A stretch of DNA of 64,000 nucleotides from Lampropedia cohaerens. Lineage in GTDB: Bacteria; Pseudomonadota; Gammaproteobacteria; Burkholderiales; Burkholderiaceae_C. Shown here piece after piece: positions 42,666-51,875 of the stretch; positions within the stretch are counted from its first letter, which is position 1, and the number at the start of each line of letters is the position of its first letter. Under the pieces are notes generated by a model. That model had not been told where the DNA came from, did not search any database, and saw only the letters and a program-made list of their open reading frames with translations. Position numbers and translations under genes: made by a program. The stretch is taken from NCBI RefSeq assembly GCF_001005215.1, contig NZ_LBNQ01000023.1, forward strand, positions 124,001-188,000, given 5' to 3'.

Positions 42666-43799
42666 TCAGCCCTTGACCGTGCGCTTTTTCTTCTCCGGGT
42701 CGTCAAAGGGCATGGTCTCTGCGGTGGCGGCTGCCTCGATGCTGCCCTTGACCTGCAAAGGCGTTCCTGCAACTGCCGCGTCCACGTTCATACGCGCAAT
42801 CGCCAGGTTGCGTTGGGTCAGGGGAGAGAACACACCAGCGGTGATCATGCCAACTTGCTGGCCATCGCGCCACAGCGTATCGCCGCCGGCCGCCGGCTGC
42901 TGGGTCCCCTGGATCTCCACACCGAAGATCTTGAAGCGCTCCTTGCCCTGCAGGCGGTAGTGCTCTTCCGCGCCACGAAATTGCTTCTTGCCGGGTGAGA
43001 CGGTGAAGTCCAGCCCCAGCTCCCACAGCGTATCGCCCGCCTTCTCATCGGCAAAGGGATACATCTCAGAGTTGTCAAACGGGAAAAACAACAGTTGGCT
43101 TTCCACGCGCAGCCAGTCCAGCGTGGCGAAAGAGCAAGGAATGATGCCGAATGCAGCGCCATTCTCAAGAATGGTGTCCCAGATCAGGGGCGCATCGGCG
43201 GCCTTGCAGAAGATTTCATAACCTCGCTCACCGGTGTAGCCGGTGCGCGAAATCATCACCGGACGGCCAAACAGCTGCGTCTGCATGTGATGGAAATAGT
43301 TCAGGTTGCGGATCCCCGGTACATGCTCGGCGAGAAAGTCCACCGCTGTGGGGCCTTGCAGGGACAAGTCATGCAGGTCATCGTCAAACAGCACGGCAAC
43401 TTGCTTGCCCTCAATGCCGCGGGTGAGCATTTCGTAGCCGGTGCCACCACCGTGCACGACCATGAAGGCATTCGGGCCGGTGCGATAGACGATGCCGTCA
43501 TCGACGAATTTGCCTTCGTCGTTCAGGAATGTGACATAGACCGACTTGCCCGGGTAGAGCTTGTCGATATTACGCGTGGTGGCCCAGTTGAGCAGGTGCT
43601 CGGCGTGCGGGCCGACATAGTGAACCTTCTTCAGGCCCGAAACATCCATCAGGCCGGCTTTGGTGCGGATGGCCTTGTAGTGTTCGCTGGTGTCGACGTC
43701 ATAGGTCCAGGCCGTGCCCATGCCGAGCCAGTCTTCCAGGTTCGAGCCGAGTGCGCGGTGTCTGCTTTCCAGCGCGGAAAAGCGCCATTGAGTGGCCAT
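42666..43799 (-). CDS. dmmD: GcvT-like THF-dependent subunit of dimethylamine demethylation
   Basis: The 377-residue aminomethyltransferase-family protein has HYKAIRTKAGLMDVSGLKKVHYVG near the start, SRTGYTGERGYEIFCKAAD, and the THF-binding C-terminal barrel (VGMITAGVFSPLTQRNLAIARM). It is far from the glycine-cleavage context; no gcvH or gcvP is present. Next to the heme oxidative N-demethylase it matches DmmD of marine Roseobacter clusters and the folate-binding subunit of the Pseudomonas enzyme, where it traps formaldehyde. The ATG at 43799 was chosen by homology; the open frame extends upstream without conservation. Confidence 0.85.
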   Translation of the reverse strand: MATQWRFSALESRHRALGSNLEDWLGMGTAWTYDVDTSEHYKAIRTKAGLMDVSGLKKVHYVGPHAEHLLNWATTRNIDKLYPGKSVYVTFLNDEGKFVDDGIVYRTGPNAFMVVHGGGTGYEMLTRGIEGKQVAVLFDDDLHDLSLQGPTAVDFLAEHVPGIRNLNYFHHMQTQLFGRPVMISRTGYTGERGYEIFCKAADAPLIWDTILENGAAFGIIPCSFATLDWLRVESQLLFFPFDNSEMYPFADEKAGDTLWELGLDFTVSPGKKQFRGAEEHYRLQGKERFKIFGVEIQGTQQPAAGGDTLWRDGQQVGMITAGVFSPLTQRNLAIARMNVDAAVAGTPLQVKGSIEAAATAETMPFDDPEKKKRTVKG

Positions 43800-43842
43800 T
43801 GTCAGGTTCTCCAGTTGGTTGTGATTAACGGGCAAAGGGTTT

Positions 43843-44925
43843 TCAGGAATGGCTGCTGGCATGCAACGCTGCCGCATCGGCGGTGGCTGCAGCAGCCTGG
43901 GCGGGGGTGCGCACTGCTTCGTCGAACTGGCTAAGCCATTGCACGAGCTGCGGGCGATAGCGGGTAATGCCTTTGTAGTCAGCCAGCGCATCCGGCAGAT
44001 CGCGCATCACTCGGTGCAAACGCTGGCCCCAGCCGGGCTGGGTGACCAACTCGTTCATACTGGCCAGATAGGTACGGATGCCAAAGTAAAGCGCATTGCT
44101 GCGGGGCAGGCGTACCAGCAGTTGCAGCTCGACCCGCAGATGCACCTTACTGCCGACGTTGTCCACGGTGACAGTGCCGCGGTCCTTGCCCCATTCATGA
44201 TAGGTTTCTGCGGACGTGTCCATGCGCGGATTGATGGTCAGCGTCCAGTTCAGGCGGCGCACAGGGTGGCCGACCTGGATATTGAGCAGATACTTCAAGG
44301 CGCGATCGAAAATACCCATCTGGTGCGCCAGAGGCACAGGCGCATGCCATTGCTTGAAGCTCATGCCCACATCAAATGCCAGTGACCAGTCCGCTGGGCA
44401 GGTGACAACGCCTGCATCCATGAACAGATCGCCATCGCGCTGGTCCAGCAAGGCGATGTCGCCCTGCGTTTGGCGTGCGATGTATTCAAGTGGCTCGTAG
44501 GGCAGAGTGTCTTCCTGGCCGACAATGAATTCCTGGCGGATGTCCAGTGCCTTGTTTTCCCACGTCCAGGCGTTGCCATTGCGCTGTAGCGTGAACCATT
44601 CCGGGTAATCGCGGCTGAAGCTTTCCATCACCAGCTCCAGCGTTTCCCAGGCGGCTTCACGCATGTGTGGCAACACCATGCTGCGGCGTGGGTCCTTGTC
44701 CAACACCAGGGCCCGTTCGGCCATTTCGGAGCGGTAGTGCTCATCGACGTCGAGCAAGTGTTCAAATACCGTGCCGGGACGCGGCGTGGCAGGCTCGATG
44801 TTCACCGAGTACATGTAGGAGTCTTCGGGAAACGGCAGCGGAAAACGCTTGATGGCTTGCGGGCTATTGCGGTAGGTGAAGTCGTCACGAAACGATTCGA
44901 TGATTGGAGCAAATTGCAGGGGCAT
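43843..44925 (-). CDS. Heme-dependent oxidative N-demethylase catalytic subunit (DUF3445; dimethylamine monooxygenase)
   Basis: The 360-residue protein belongs to DUF3445. The Pseudomonas representative has a PAS-like fold with a heme centre and oxidatively demethylates secondary amines such as dimethylamine. Recognisable stretches are FRNSPQAIKRFPLPFPE-type N-terminal sequence, EFIVGQEDTLPYEPLEYIARQTQGDIALL, CPADWSLAFDVGMSF, and RVELQLLVRLPRSNALYFGIRTYL. It lies between the GcvT-like and the reductase genes, 12 bases after the latter, exactly as expected for a multi-subunit enzyme. The heme ligand cannot be assigned with certainty from sequence alone. Confidence 0.88.
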   Translation of the reverse strand: MPLQFAPIIESFRDDFTYRNSPQAIKRFPLPFPEDSYMYSVNIEPATPRPGTVFEHLLDVDEHYRSEMAERALVLDKDPRRSMVLPHMREAAWETLELVMESFSRDYPEWFTLQRNGNAWTWENKALDIRQEFIVGQEDTLPYEPLEYIARQTQGDIALLDQRDGDLFMDAGVVTCPADWSLAFDVGMSFKQWHAPVPLAHQMGIFDRALKYLLNIQVGHPVRRLNWTLTINPRMDTSAETYHEWGKDRGTVTVDNVGSKVHLRVELQLLVRLPRSNALYFGIRTYLASMNELVTQPGWGQRLHRVMRDLPDALADYKGITRYRPQLVQWLSQFDEAVRTPAQAAAATADAAALHASSHS

Positions 44926-44937
44926 GGTGCGGACTCC

Positions 44938-45888
44938 TTAGAGATCAAGCGTCAGGGTGCTGTTTTTGCGGCAGCGTGAGACACACGGCATGAGCATGTG
45001 CTGGCGGTCCTCCGCGGAGAGGAAGTGGTCACGGTGATCAACATCACCGCTTTCGTAGCGGGTGGCACATTGCCCGCATACGCCGCCCCGGCAAAGGTTG
45101 GCCACCTCAATGCCCACGCCTTCGAGTGCTTCCAGCAGGCTTTCGTCGGCGCCGACGGTGATGGTGGTGTTGCTGCGCAGCAGGCGTGCGGTGAAAGGCT
45201 CACCGGGTTCAGGAGCGGCAAAGGCTTCGAAGTGCACGCGGGCATCCGACCAGCCCAGGCTGCGCGCTGCGTCACGCACACCGTCGATCAGGCGCTGCGG
45301 GCCACAGCAGTAAACGTGGGTGGTCAGGCTCCGCTCGCGCAGCAGTTGTGTCAGCTCCAGTGGCGTGTTGCGATCGGCGTCATAAACGTGCAGGCGCTCA
45401 CCCAGACGCTCACGCAGCTCCTGTTCATAGGCATTGGTCAAATCGGAGCGGAAGGCGTAATGCAGCTCGAACGACAGGCCGCGGCGCTCAAACTCATGGA
45501 TGTAGGCCATAAAGGGGGTGATGCCAATTCCGCCTGCTACCAGGATGTGGTGCCCGGCACGTGAATGTGGTGCAAACAGGTTGGCGGGGGAGCCAATGAC
45601 CAGTTGGTCGCCCACTTGAACCTGTTCGTGCATGTAGCGCGAGCCGCCACGCGAGTCATCCTGCCGGCGCACGGCAATGCGGTACTGCCGGCTGTCGCCG
45701 GGGTCGCTGACCAACGAATAAGCGTTGCGCAGCAACCGCGTGCCATTGGGAATCTGCACCTGGATGTGGCTGCCGGCGGAAAAGCGTGGCAGAGCGCTGC
45801 CGTCGGTGGCGGTGAAGGTGAATTCGCGAATCAGCGGCGTCAAGGCGCGCGCGGATGTGACGGTGACGTCGATGGTTGTGCGGCTCAT
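44938..45888 (-). CDS. Phthalate-dioxygenase-reductase-type oxidoreductase of the dimethylamine monooxygenase
   Basis: The 316-residue protein has a flavin domain (RNAYSLVSDPGDSRQYRIAVRRQ), an NAD(P) domain (LVAGGIGITPFMAYIHEFE) and a C-terminal plant-type 2Fe-2S domain with Cys266, Cys271, Cys274 (CRGGVCGQC) and Cys302. It passes electrons from NAD(P)H to the heme subunit encoded next. The start overlaps the dmmA stop by four bases (ATGA), implying coupled translation. Confidence 0.9.
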   Translation of the reverse strand: MSRTTIDVTVTSARALTPLIREFTFTATDGSALPRFSAGSHIQVQIPNGTRLLRNAYSLVSDPGDSRQYRIAVRRQDDSRGGSRYMHEQVQVGDQLVIGSPANLFAPHSRAGHHILVAGGIGITPFMAYIHEFERRGLSFELHYAFRSDLTNAYEQELRERLGERLHVYDADRNTPLELTQLLRERSLTTHVYCCGPQRLIDGVRDAARSLGWSDARVHFEAFAAPEPGEPFTARLLRSNTTITVGADESLLEALEGVGIEVANLCRGGVCGQCATRYESGDVDHRDHFLSAEDRQHMLMPCVSRCRKNSTLTLDL

Positions 45889-46430
45889 GCCTGCTTCCTT
45901 CCAAAAGGTTGATCGGCATCGGCAACTACTCCAAGGTAGGCGCCATGGATGCGGGAGAAGTGCTGGCGCACCTCCAGCACCACGCCGCAGGAGGCGCAAC
46001 TTGGATGTTCCTCGCTGCGGTCAATCAATTGCTGCGTGCTGCAATGCACGCAATAAATTGGAGTCAGGGCCTCCTCATGCCGGAACATGCTGATTTCCTG
46101 TGGATGCATACCCACCGCAACGGCCGCGTTGTACAGTTTCCAGATTGCGTGTTCTGTGCCGCTGAGGTAAAGGTGCGTGCCGACACACGCTTTCTGTAGC
46201 ATCGCCTGCAATTGCGCCTGCGCGCTCTCTATCGACTGGCCCGCCAGATTCAGTATCTGAAAGCTGCCCGGTGCTCTTGCCTTGAGTTGCTGTTCAAATT
46301 GCAGGTCTTGCGCATCGGGCGTGTCCGACCGAACCACCAGGTGATGAATGGCGTTTTCCTGCAGCGCACGGTTCTGGTAACTTGGCAGGCTCGCAGGGCG
46401 TGTTGCATAGCTGGCTGGGGTGGCTTGCAT
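45885..46430 (-). CDS. dmmA: DmmA-like small subunit of dimethylamine monooxygenase
   Basis: The 181-residue protein has an N-terminal domain (about residues 25–115; IHHLVVRSDTPDAQDLQFEQQL, then THLYLSGTEHAIWKLYNAAVAVGM) and a C-terminal zinc-ribbon-like segment with YCVHC and CASCG, followed by FSRIHGAYLGV. This pattern matches the DmmA family that accompanies DUF3445 proteins. It is the promoter-proximal gene of the six-gene minus-strand operon dmmA–reductase–heme subunit–dmmD–purU–folD. Its precise role, probably structural or flavin-delivering, is not settled. Confidence 0.8.
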   Translation of the reverse strand: MQATPASYATRPASLPSYQNRALQENAIHHLVVRSDTPDAQDLQFEQQLKARAPGSFQILNLAGQSIESAQAQLQAMLQKACVGTHLYLSGTEHAIWKLYNAAVAVGMHPQEISMFRHEEALTPIYCVHCSTQQLIDRSEEHPSCASCGVVLEVRQHFSRIHGAYLGVVADADQPFGRKQA

Positions 46431-46508
46431 GAGAACTCCGGGTAAGAGGGGCTGTGTCTGCTTCTGGGAAAATTCTCTGCGCTGGCGTTTGCCGGCTCAA
46501 TCCCGACA

Positions 46509-46530
46509 AGGTGATACCACCTAAGGAGTA
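46509..46530 (-). promoter_or_regulatory. Candidate NarL-type site between dmmA and RR2
   Basis: TACTCCTT (46530 down to 46523, minus strand) fits the NarL heptamer. A second, poorer half-site lies two bases away, so TACCACCTAAGGAGTA (46515–46530) is a 7-2-7-like arrangement. A near-perfect 14-bp palindrome, AGGTGATACCACCT, overlaps it at 46509–46522. It lies 93 bases before dmmA and 72 before the divergent regulator gene. Confidence 0.45.
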
Positions 46531-46601
46531 GTTACTGCGCCGAGGTCGGTGCCTACAATCGCCGCCCGCACCGGGTGCTTTCGCCTCGGGCACGAAATCC
46601 G

Positions 46602-47255
46602 ATGAGTCTGCCCACAGAGCCTGTGACAGTGGTTGTCATCGACGACCACCCGATGTTTCGAAAAGGATTGGTCATGCTGCTGGAAGGCAGCAGCATCTGG
46701 CGCATCCTTGGCGATGTCGACGGCGGTCGCGAAGGGCTGGCCTTGATCCGCGAGCAACAGCCCCAACTGGTATTGCTGGACTGGCACATGCCAGCGTTTT
46801 CTGGCATGCAGGTGCTGGAGGAGATCCGCACTTTGTCGCTGGAGTGCAAGGTGGTGGTTCTGACGGCATCGCAGGACCGTGAAGATCTGCTGCTGGCGTT
46901 GCGCCTTGGTGCCAACGGTTATTTGCTCAAGGACACGGATCCAGATGAGCTGCAGGACTATTTGCTGCAGTGCTGCTCGGCCGAAGTGGTGCTCAAAGGA
47001 CAGATGGTCAGCCTGCTGCTGCAGCCAGAAGGGGCACAGGGCTCGCCGCCGTTTCCCGGCCAGATCAACCTGACGGCACGCGAGACGCAGACTTTCGAGC
47101 TGCTGGCGCGGGGCTTGAGCAACAAACTGATTGCCCGCGAGATGGGCATCAGCGACGGCACGGTCAAGATTTATGTCAAAAGTCTTCTGCGCAAGTTCAA
47201 GGTGCGTTCGCGCCTGGACTTGGCCGCCAGTTTCCATCGCGTGCCTGCCCCCTGA
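46602..47255 (+). CDS. NarL/FixJ-family response regulator (RR2)
   Basis: The 217-residue regulator has a receiver domain (DD at 14–15, Asp60 in LVLLDWHMP, Lys in GYLLKDTDP) and a LuxR helix-turn-helix (LTARETQTFELLARGLSNKLIAREMGISDGTVKIYVKSLLRKF). The recognition helix differs from RR1 in only a few residues. No histidine kinase accompanies it, so the kinase at 33.9 kb is the obvious candidate phosphodonor for both. It is divergent from the dmm operon, with 171 bases between starts. ATG 46602 gives the standard N-terminus. Confidence 0.93.
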   Translation: MSLPTEPVTVVVIDDHPMFRKGLVMLLEGSSIWRILGDVDGGREGLALIREQQPQLVLLDWHMPAFSGMQVLEEIRTLSLECKVVVLTASQDREDLLLALRLGANGYLLKDTDPDELQDYLLQCCSAEVVLKGQMVSLLLQPEGAQGSPPFPGQINLTARETQTFELLARGLSNKLIAREMGISDGTVKIYVKSLLRKFKVRSRLDLAASFHRVPAP

Positions 47256-47402
47256 CAGTCCGGTCACGATCTTTTCATGCGCTACGCTGTCAGGATGCAC
47301 TGCAGTGGATAGGCCACCAGTAGCTAGGTGCGCTTTCGCCCGACGGTCCTAAAGGTTGCGCCGCCAACGTTTCTGAATACAGCGCCTGGGCTGCTGGCTG
47401 AT

Positions 47403-47439
47403 AAAAAAGCGCGCGTCTGTTATCGGACCGGCGCGCGTC
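47403..47439 (-). terminator. Candidate terminator downstream of glnK
   Basis: On the minus strand GACGCGCGCC and GCGCGC enclose a loop of about 16 bases and are followed by six T. It lies 158 bases after glnK. The rest of 47256–47596 holds no gene that I recognise. Confidence 0.5.
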
Positions 47440-47596
47440 ATGCTACAGATGTCTGGTGCCGGGCTCCACTGCATTGGCAAAGGCCATCAAGTCAAGCATG
47501 ACGGCGTCTGCACCCGTGCCAGCGATGCCAGCCCTGCAGCAATAGCGGCCGTCCACGCATGAGGGGCGAGCAGGAAAGCACCGCTTGGTGAGCGCG

Positions 47597-47941
47597 TCAA
47601 ACAGACTCTGCTCCCCGTTCCCCCGTGCGGATGCGCACGGATTCCTCCAGACTTTGCACAAAGATCTTTCCATCGCCGATCTTGCCGGTGCGTGCGGCGC
47701 TGGTAATGGCTTCAATGACCGCATCCAGCACGTCTTCGGCCACGGCCAGTTCCACCTTGACCTTGGGCAGGAAGTCCACCGTGTATTCGGCGCCGCGGTA
47801 GAGCTCGGTATGGCCTTTCTGGCGTCCAAAACCCTTGACTTCGGTGACGGTCAGTCCGCGGACATTCAGCGCCGAGAGGGCTTCGCGTACTTCGTCGAGT
47901 TTGAATGGTTTGATGATGGCGGTGACAAGTTTCAGTGACAT
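47597..47941 (-). CDS. glnK: Nitrogen regulatory protein PII, GlnK type
   Basis: The 114-residue trimeric PII protein binds ATP/ADP and 2-oxoglutarate and blocks AmtB when nitrogen is plentiful. The T-loop is intact (KGFGRQKGHTELYRGAEYTVDFLPK), with Tyr53 equivalent to the uridylylated Tyr51 of other PII proteins because of a two-residue N-terminal extension. The signature GKIGDGKIFV is present. It follows amtB copy 2 after 105 bases, the reverse of the usual glnK–amtB order. Confidence 0.96.
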   Translation of the reverse strand: MSLKLVTAIIKPFKLDEVREALSALNVRGLTVTEVKGFGRQKGHTELYRGAEYTVDFLPKVKVELAVAEDVLDAVIEAITSAARTGKIGDGKIFVQSLEESVRIRTGERGAESV

Positions 47942-48046
47942 GGTTGGAACTCCGAAGGGTGAAAGATTGGATGGGGACCGTCCAGATATGGCGCCAATCA
48001 GCTGATCGACACTCGGCCGGCCCTTGTTGGGGCAGCGGCAGGCGAC

Positions 48047-49396
48047 TCAGGCACTGAGCTTGTAGCCGACTTCGCCATGCTCGGATGGATCCAGGCCGAT
48101 TTCCTGCTGCTCATCGCTCACGCGTAGGCCGCCACAGGCGATGGAGGCGATCTTCAGGGCGATGTAGCTGGTGATGGCGCTGAAGATGATGCTGAAAACA
48201 ATGGCTCCAATCTGGACAAGCATTTGCGCCCCCAGGCCCCGGCCTTCCGGCAATCCTTGACCCGCGAAGACCGACAGGGCGAACACGGTCGTGAGCAGGC
48301 CGCCAATGATGCCGCCGATGCCGTGAATGCCAAAAACATCCAGCGCATCGTCCTGGCCCAGCATGGGCTTGAGCTTTTCAACGGCGAGGATACAGACAGG
48401 GGTGGACAGGACACCGACCAGGATGGCGCCGACGGGCCCGACGAAGCCGCAGGCCGGCGTGATGGCCACCAGACCGGTAATGGCACCGGAGGCAATGCCC
48501 AGCATGCTGGGTTTGCCACGATGCAGCCATTCGATGAGCATCCAGGCGGTAGCGCCACCGGCCGAGCCAAGCATGGTATTAAAGACCACGAGCATCGAGT
48601 AACCGTTGGCCACGAGGGCACAGCCGCCGCAGAAACCCAGCCAGCCGACCCACAGCAGGGAGGCTCCCGTCATGTTCATGGTCATGTTGTGTGGCGCCAT
48701 GGTTGGTTCCAGGCGCGGCCCGACCATCCAGGCGGCCACCAGTGCCGCAACGCCGATGTTGATGTGCACCACGTTTCCGCCCGCGAAGTCTTGCGGGCCC
48801 CATTCAAAGACCCAGCCACCGCCCCAGCCCATGTGGGCCATCGGGATGTAGTTGATAGTGAACCAGATCACTGTGAACAGCATTACCGCGGAGAACTTCA
48901 TGCGCTCGGCAAAGCCTCCGACGATGAGGGCTGGCGTGATCGCGGCAAACAGGCCCATGAACAGGATGTAGAGCAGTTCGGGAATCTCGCCGACCAGGGA
49001 TTCCGTATTCACCCTGCGCAGAAAAACCTTGTCCAGCCCGCCGATGAAGGCCTGCAGGCTGCCGCCATCGGTGAAGGCAAGGCTGTAGCCATACAGCACC
49101 CAGAGGATGCTGATGACCGAAGTCGTGGCAAACACCTGCATCAGTACCGAAAGCACGTTCTTGGCGCGCACCAGACCGGCATAGAACAGGGCCAGCCCCG
49201 GAATGGTCATCAGTAGCACCGCCAGTGCACATGCGAACACAAATGCCGTGTGACCGGGGTCGGCCAGGGCCGTGGTTGTTTCCTGTGCCCAGGCCGGCAT
49301 TGCGAGCAAGGCCGTGCCAAGCGTGGGTGCAACGAGTAGACTTGACTTGAGCTTGCGATCAGTAATTGTCGGGTGCGAGGGTAGAGGGAGATTCAT
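48047..49396 (-). CDS. amtB: Ammonium transporter AmtB, copy 2
   Basis: The 449-residue channel has a signal peptide with likely cleavage near residue 37 (MPAWAQ), eleven predicted membrane segments, GLALFYAGLVRAKNVLSVLMQ, GWGGGWVFEWG, GGNVVHINIG (first pore His), PACGFVGP and DVFGIHGIGGIIGG (second pore His). It is the first gene of an operon with glnK and lies behind a perfect sigma-54 promoter, so it is expected to be induced by nitrogen limitation through NtrC. AAGGAC precedes the start. Confidence 0.96.
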   Translation of the reverse strand: MNLPLPSHPTITDRKLKSSLLVAPTLGTALLAMPAWAQETTTALADPGHTAFVFACALAVLLMTIPGLALFYAGLVRAKNVLSVLMQVFATTSVISILWVLYGYSLAFTDGGSLQAFIGGLDKVFLRRVNTESLVGEIPELLYILFMGLFAAITPALIVGGFAERMKFSAVMLFTVIWFTINYIPMAHMGWGGGWVFEWGPQDFAGGNVVHINIGVAALVAAWMVGPRLEPTMAPHNMTMNMTGASLLWVGWLGFCGGCALVANGYSMLVVFNTMLGSAGGATAWMLIEWLHRGKPSMLGIASGAITGLVAITPACGFVGPVGAILVGVLSTPVCILAVEKLKPMLGQDDALDVFGIHGIGGIIGGLLTTVFALSVFAGQGLPEGRGLGAQMLVQIGAIVFSIIFSAITSYIALKIASIACGGLRVSDEQQEIGLDPSEHGEVGYKLSA

Positions 49397-49447
49397 GGCA
49401 GTCCTTCATGAGTTGAGCGAATGCGAAAGGAAGGCCGCCAACGTGGT

Positions 49448-49462
49448 GCAAATTGTGTGCCA
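49448..49462 (-). promoter_or_regulatory. Sigma-54 (-24/-12) promoter of amtB–glnK
   Basis: On the minus strand the sequence reads TGGCAC-N5-TTGC, an exact match to the RpoN consensus. It predicts transcription starting near 49436, about 40 bases before the amtB start. This is the expected promoter class for nitrogen-controlled ammonium channels. No clear NtrC dyad was found upstream. Confidence 0.88.
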
Positions 49463-49734
49463 ATTGTTCCTTTTGGGAATCAAATATTCCTTACAAGAAA
49501 TTATCAACTGGCGTCAACAATGCGGGTTGCGGTACCGCCAAATCTGGTTCGGGGCTGCCTCGCGTTCCTTGACCGCAGATGGCGGTCCTGTCTCACGCGG
49601 GAGGGGGGACAACAAATGTGCAGGGAATATCAGCAGAAGATTTCCAGGCCTTCCCTAACGCGAACACCCGTCGATTTGTGTCAGCGAGTGGCCAGGTAAT
49701 AGCAGTGTCACTGTGTCTGAATGCGGCTGGCGGT

Positions 49735-49748
49735 GCGCAGTACTGCGC
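49735..49748. repeat. Perfect 14-bp palindrome in the 49397–49991 gene-free region
   Basis: GCGCAGTACTGCGC is fully self-complementary. It lies about 275 bases upstream of the amtB–glnK sigma-54 promoter, a distance at which enhancers can act. The remainder of 49397–49991 carries only short overlapping frames and no gene I can support. Confidence 0.4.
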
Positions 49749-49991
49749 GTACATAGGCTCGGCGCGATCAATGTGCCCCGATGGTGCGGGCCGGGCCCGT
49801 TTTGAATACGCTCGCTGCCAATGTTGGTGCGCGCACAGCCTGAGATCGCTGCTGCGCGTACGGACGGCCGCTGCCGCACGGTGCTATTGCGTTGCGTCCG
49901 GCCCAAAACGTGGCCGCCACCTGATGGCTGGCCGATGCGTCTCTGCCACCGCACCGATCTTGTACCGACAGAGATGACATCTACAAGGCGC

Positions 49992-50378
49992 TCAGCGCGA
50001 TTCTTGTTCGTATTCCTGCATCGCTTCACGCGCCAGTCGGAAGCTGTCCACCGCTGCGGGCACACCGCAGTAAATGGCTACTTGCAGGAGCACCTCGGAT
50101 ATCTTCTCCTTCGACACGCCATTGCGCAATGCGCCCTTGACATGCAGCTTGAGTTCGTGCGGACGGTTCAAGGCCGAAATCATTGCCAGATTGATCATGC
50201 TGCGTTCGGCAGGCTCCAGTCCCGGTCGGCCCCACACCGCACCCCAACAGTATTCAGTCACCAGCTCCTGCAGCGGGCGGTTGAAGGCATCGGCTTTGCC
50301 GATCGACTGGTTGACGTATTCCTCGCCCAGCACTTGCTTGCGAATGGCCAGGCCCTTTTCAAACACTTCATTATTCAT
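49992..50378 (-). CDS. Carboxymuconolactone-decarboxylase-family protein
   Basis: The 128-residue protein has the CMD fold signature: FNRPLQELVTEYCWGAVWGRPGLEPAERSMINLAMISALNRPHELKLHVKGALRNGVSKEKISEVLLQVAIYCG. The Cys-X-X-Cys of AhpD-type peroxidases is absent, so it groups with the PcaC-like decarboxylases. It is the last gene of the catabolic operon and its start overlaps the stop of the upstream aldehyde dehydrogenase by four bases. It may decarboxylate or isomerise a ring-opened acid; the substrate is unknown. Confidence 0.9.
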   Translation of the reverse strand: MNNEVFEKGLAIRKQVLGEEYVNQSIGKADAFNRPLQELVTEYCWGAVWGRPGLEPAERSMINLAMISALNRPHELKLHVKGALRNGVSKEKISEVLLQVAIYCGVPAAVDSFRLAREAMQEYEQESR

Positions 50379-51831
50379 GCGGAAATTCCTCCAAAGAGAC
50401 TGTATTTGATCTCAAGGTAATCTTCGATTCCGAATCGGGACCCTTCCCGCCCGAGGCCGGACTGCTTGATCCCTCCAAAGGGCGCGACCTCGGTAGAGAT
50501 AGTGGCCTTGTTGATGCCTACCATGCCGTATTCCAGGCGCTCGCTCATGCGCCATGCCCTGCCCAGGTCGCGGGTATAGCAATAGGCGGCCAGACCGAAT
50601 TCCGTCGCATTGGCCAAGGCAATGGCCTGTTCTTCGTCATCGAAGCGGAACACGGCCGCTAAGGGGCCGAATGTTTCCTCCGTGGCGACATCCATCTGCG
50701 CGGTGACTTCGGTAATCAGAGTAGGCTCGAAGAAGAAGCCACCTGACGCATGTCGCTTGCCTCCGTGCACCAGCTGCGCGCCTTTGGCCAGGGCATCTTG
50801 CAGATGCTTTTCAACTTTCCTGACTGCGTTTTCATTGATCAAGGGCCCGATGTCGACGCGTTCTTGCATGCCATCGCCAATCTTAAGGCAGCAATGCGGG
50901 CCTGAAATTGGCGCACAAACTGATCGTGTACGTGTGAGTGCACCAGAAACCGGTTGACGCACACACAAGTCTGCCCGGCATTCCTGAATTTAGCCAGCAA
51001 GGCGCCCTCGACTGCGGCGTCAATGTCGGCATCCTCGAACACAATGAAAGGGGCGTTGCCACCCAGCTCCAGAGATACCTTCTTGAGCGTCAGTGCCGCT
51101 TTCTGATAAAGCATGCGCCCGACCGGCGTTGAGCCGGTAAAGGTGAACTTGCGCACCAGCGGACTTGCAAAAATCGCCTCGCCAATTTCCGCAGCATCGC
51201 CGGTCACCACGCTGAACACATCCCCCGGTACCCCGGCACGCACCGCCAGATCGACCAGTGCCAGCGCCGTAAATGGGGTTTCAGGCGCGGGCTTGAGCAC
51301 ACAGGGACAACCCGCCGCCAGTGCAGCAGCGACTTTGCGTGTAATCATCGCCGCGGGGAAGTTCCACGGCGTGATTGCCGCGACCACGCCAATCGATTGT
51401 TTGCTGACAACAATCCTGGCATCGGCATAAGGGCTGGGGATTGTTACGCCGTCGATGCGCCGCGCTTCTTCCGCGAACCATTCCACAAAGCTGGCGGCGT
51501 AGAGAATCTCGGTGCGTGCCTCGGCCAAAGGCTTGCCTTGTTCGGTGGTGAGAATCCGGGCCAGATCATCGGCGCGCCCGATGATCAGCCTGAACCAGGC
51601 TTTCAGAATATCGGCTCGCTCCTTGGCAGGGCGTGCACGCCAGGCGGGCCAGGCCTGTGCGGCGGCGGTGATGGCCTGCTGCGTTTCCTGCTTGCCTAGG
51701 GCCGGTACGGAGCCGATCCGGGCCTGGGTTGCAGGGTTGATGATGGTGCTTACTTCGCCATTGGCAGCGCTGCGCCAATGGCCAGCCACAAAGGCCTGTT
51801 CGTGGAATAGATCGATATTATGTAAGCTCAT
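50375..51831 (-). pseudogene. Succinate-semialdehyde-dehydrogenase-like aldehyde dehydrogenase, frameshifted
   Basis: The N-terminal part (51831 down to about 50888) has VSKQSIGVVAAITPWNFPAAM, FTGSTPVGRML, SLELGGNAP (general-base Glu) and FRNAGQTCVCVNR (catalytic Cys). The C-terminal part continues in another frame from LKIGDGMQERVDIGPLI to EVAPFGGIKQSGLGREGSRFGIEDYLEIKY. One missing base near 50888 explains the break: restoring one C in the minus strand after GCTGCC rejoins AALKIGDGM. It is either a genuine recent mutation or a sequencing error. Intact, it would be a GabD-type enzyme of about 485 residues oxidising a C4–C5 semialdehyde. Confidence 0.9.
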
Positions 51832-51875
51832 GATTTTCTATTAATGTGTGCTGACTATGGGGATGGGCAGTGCGG

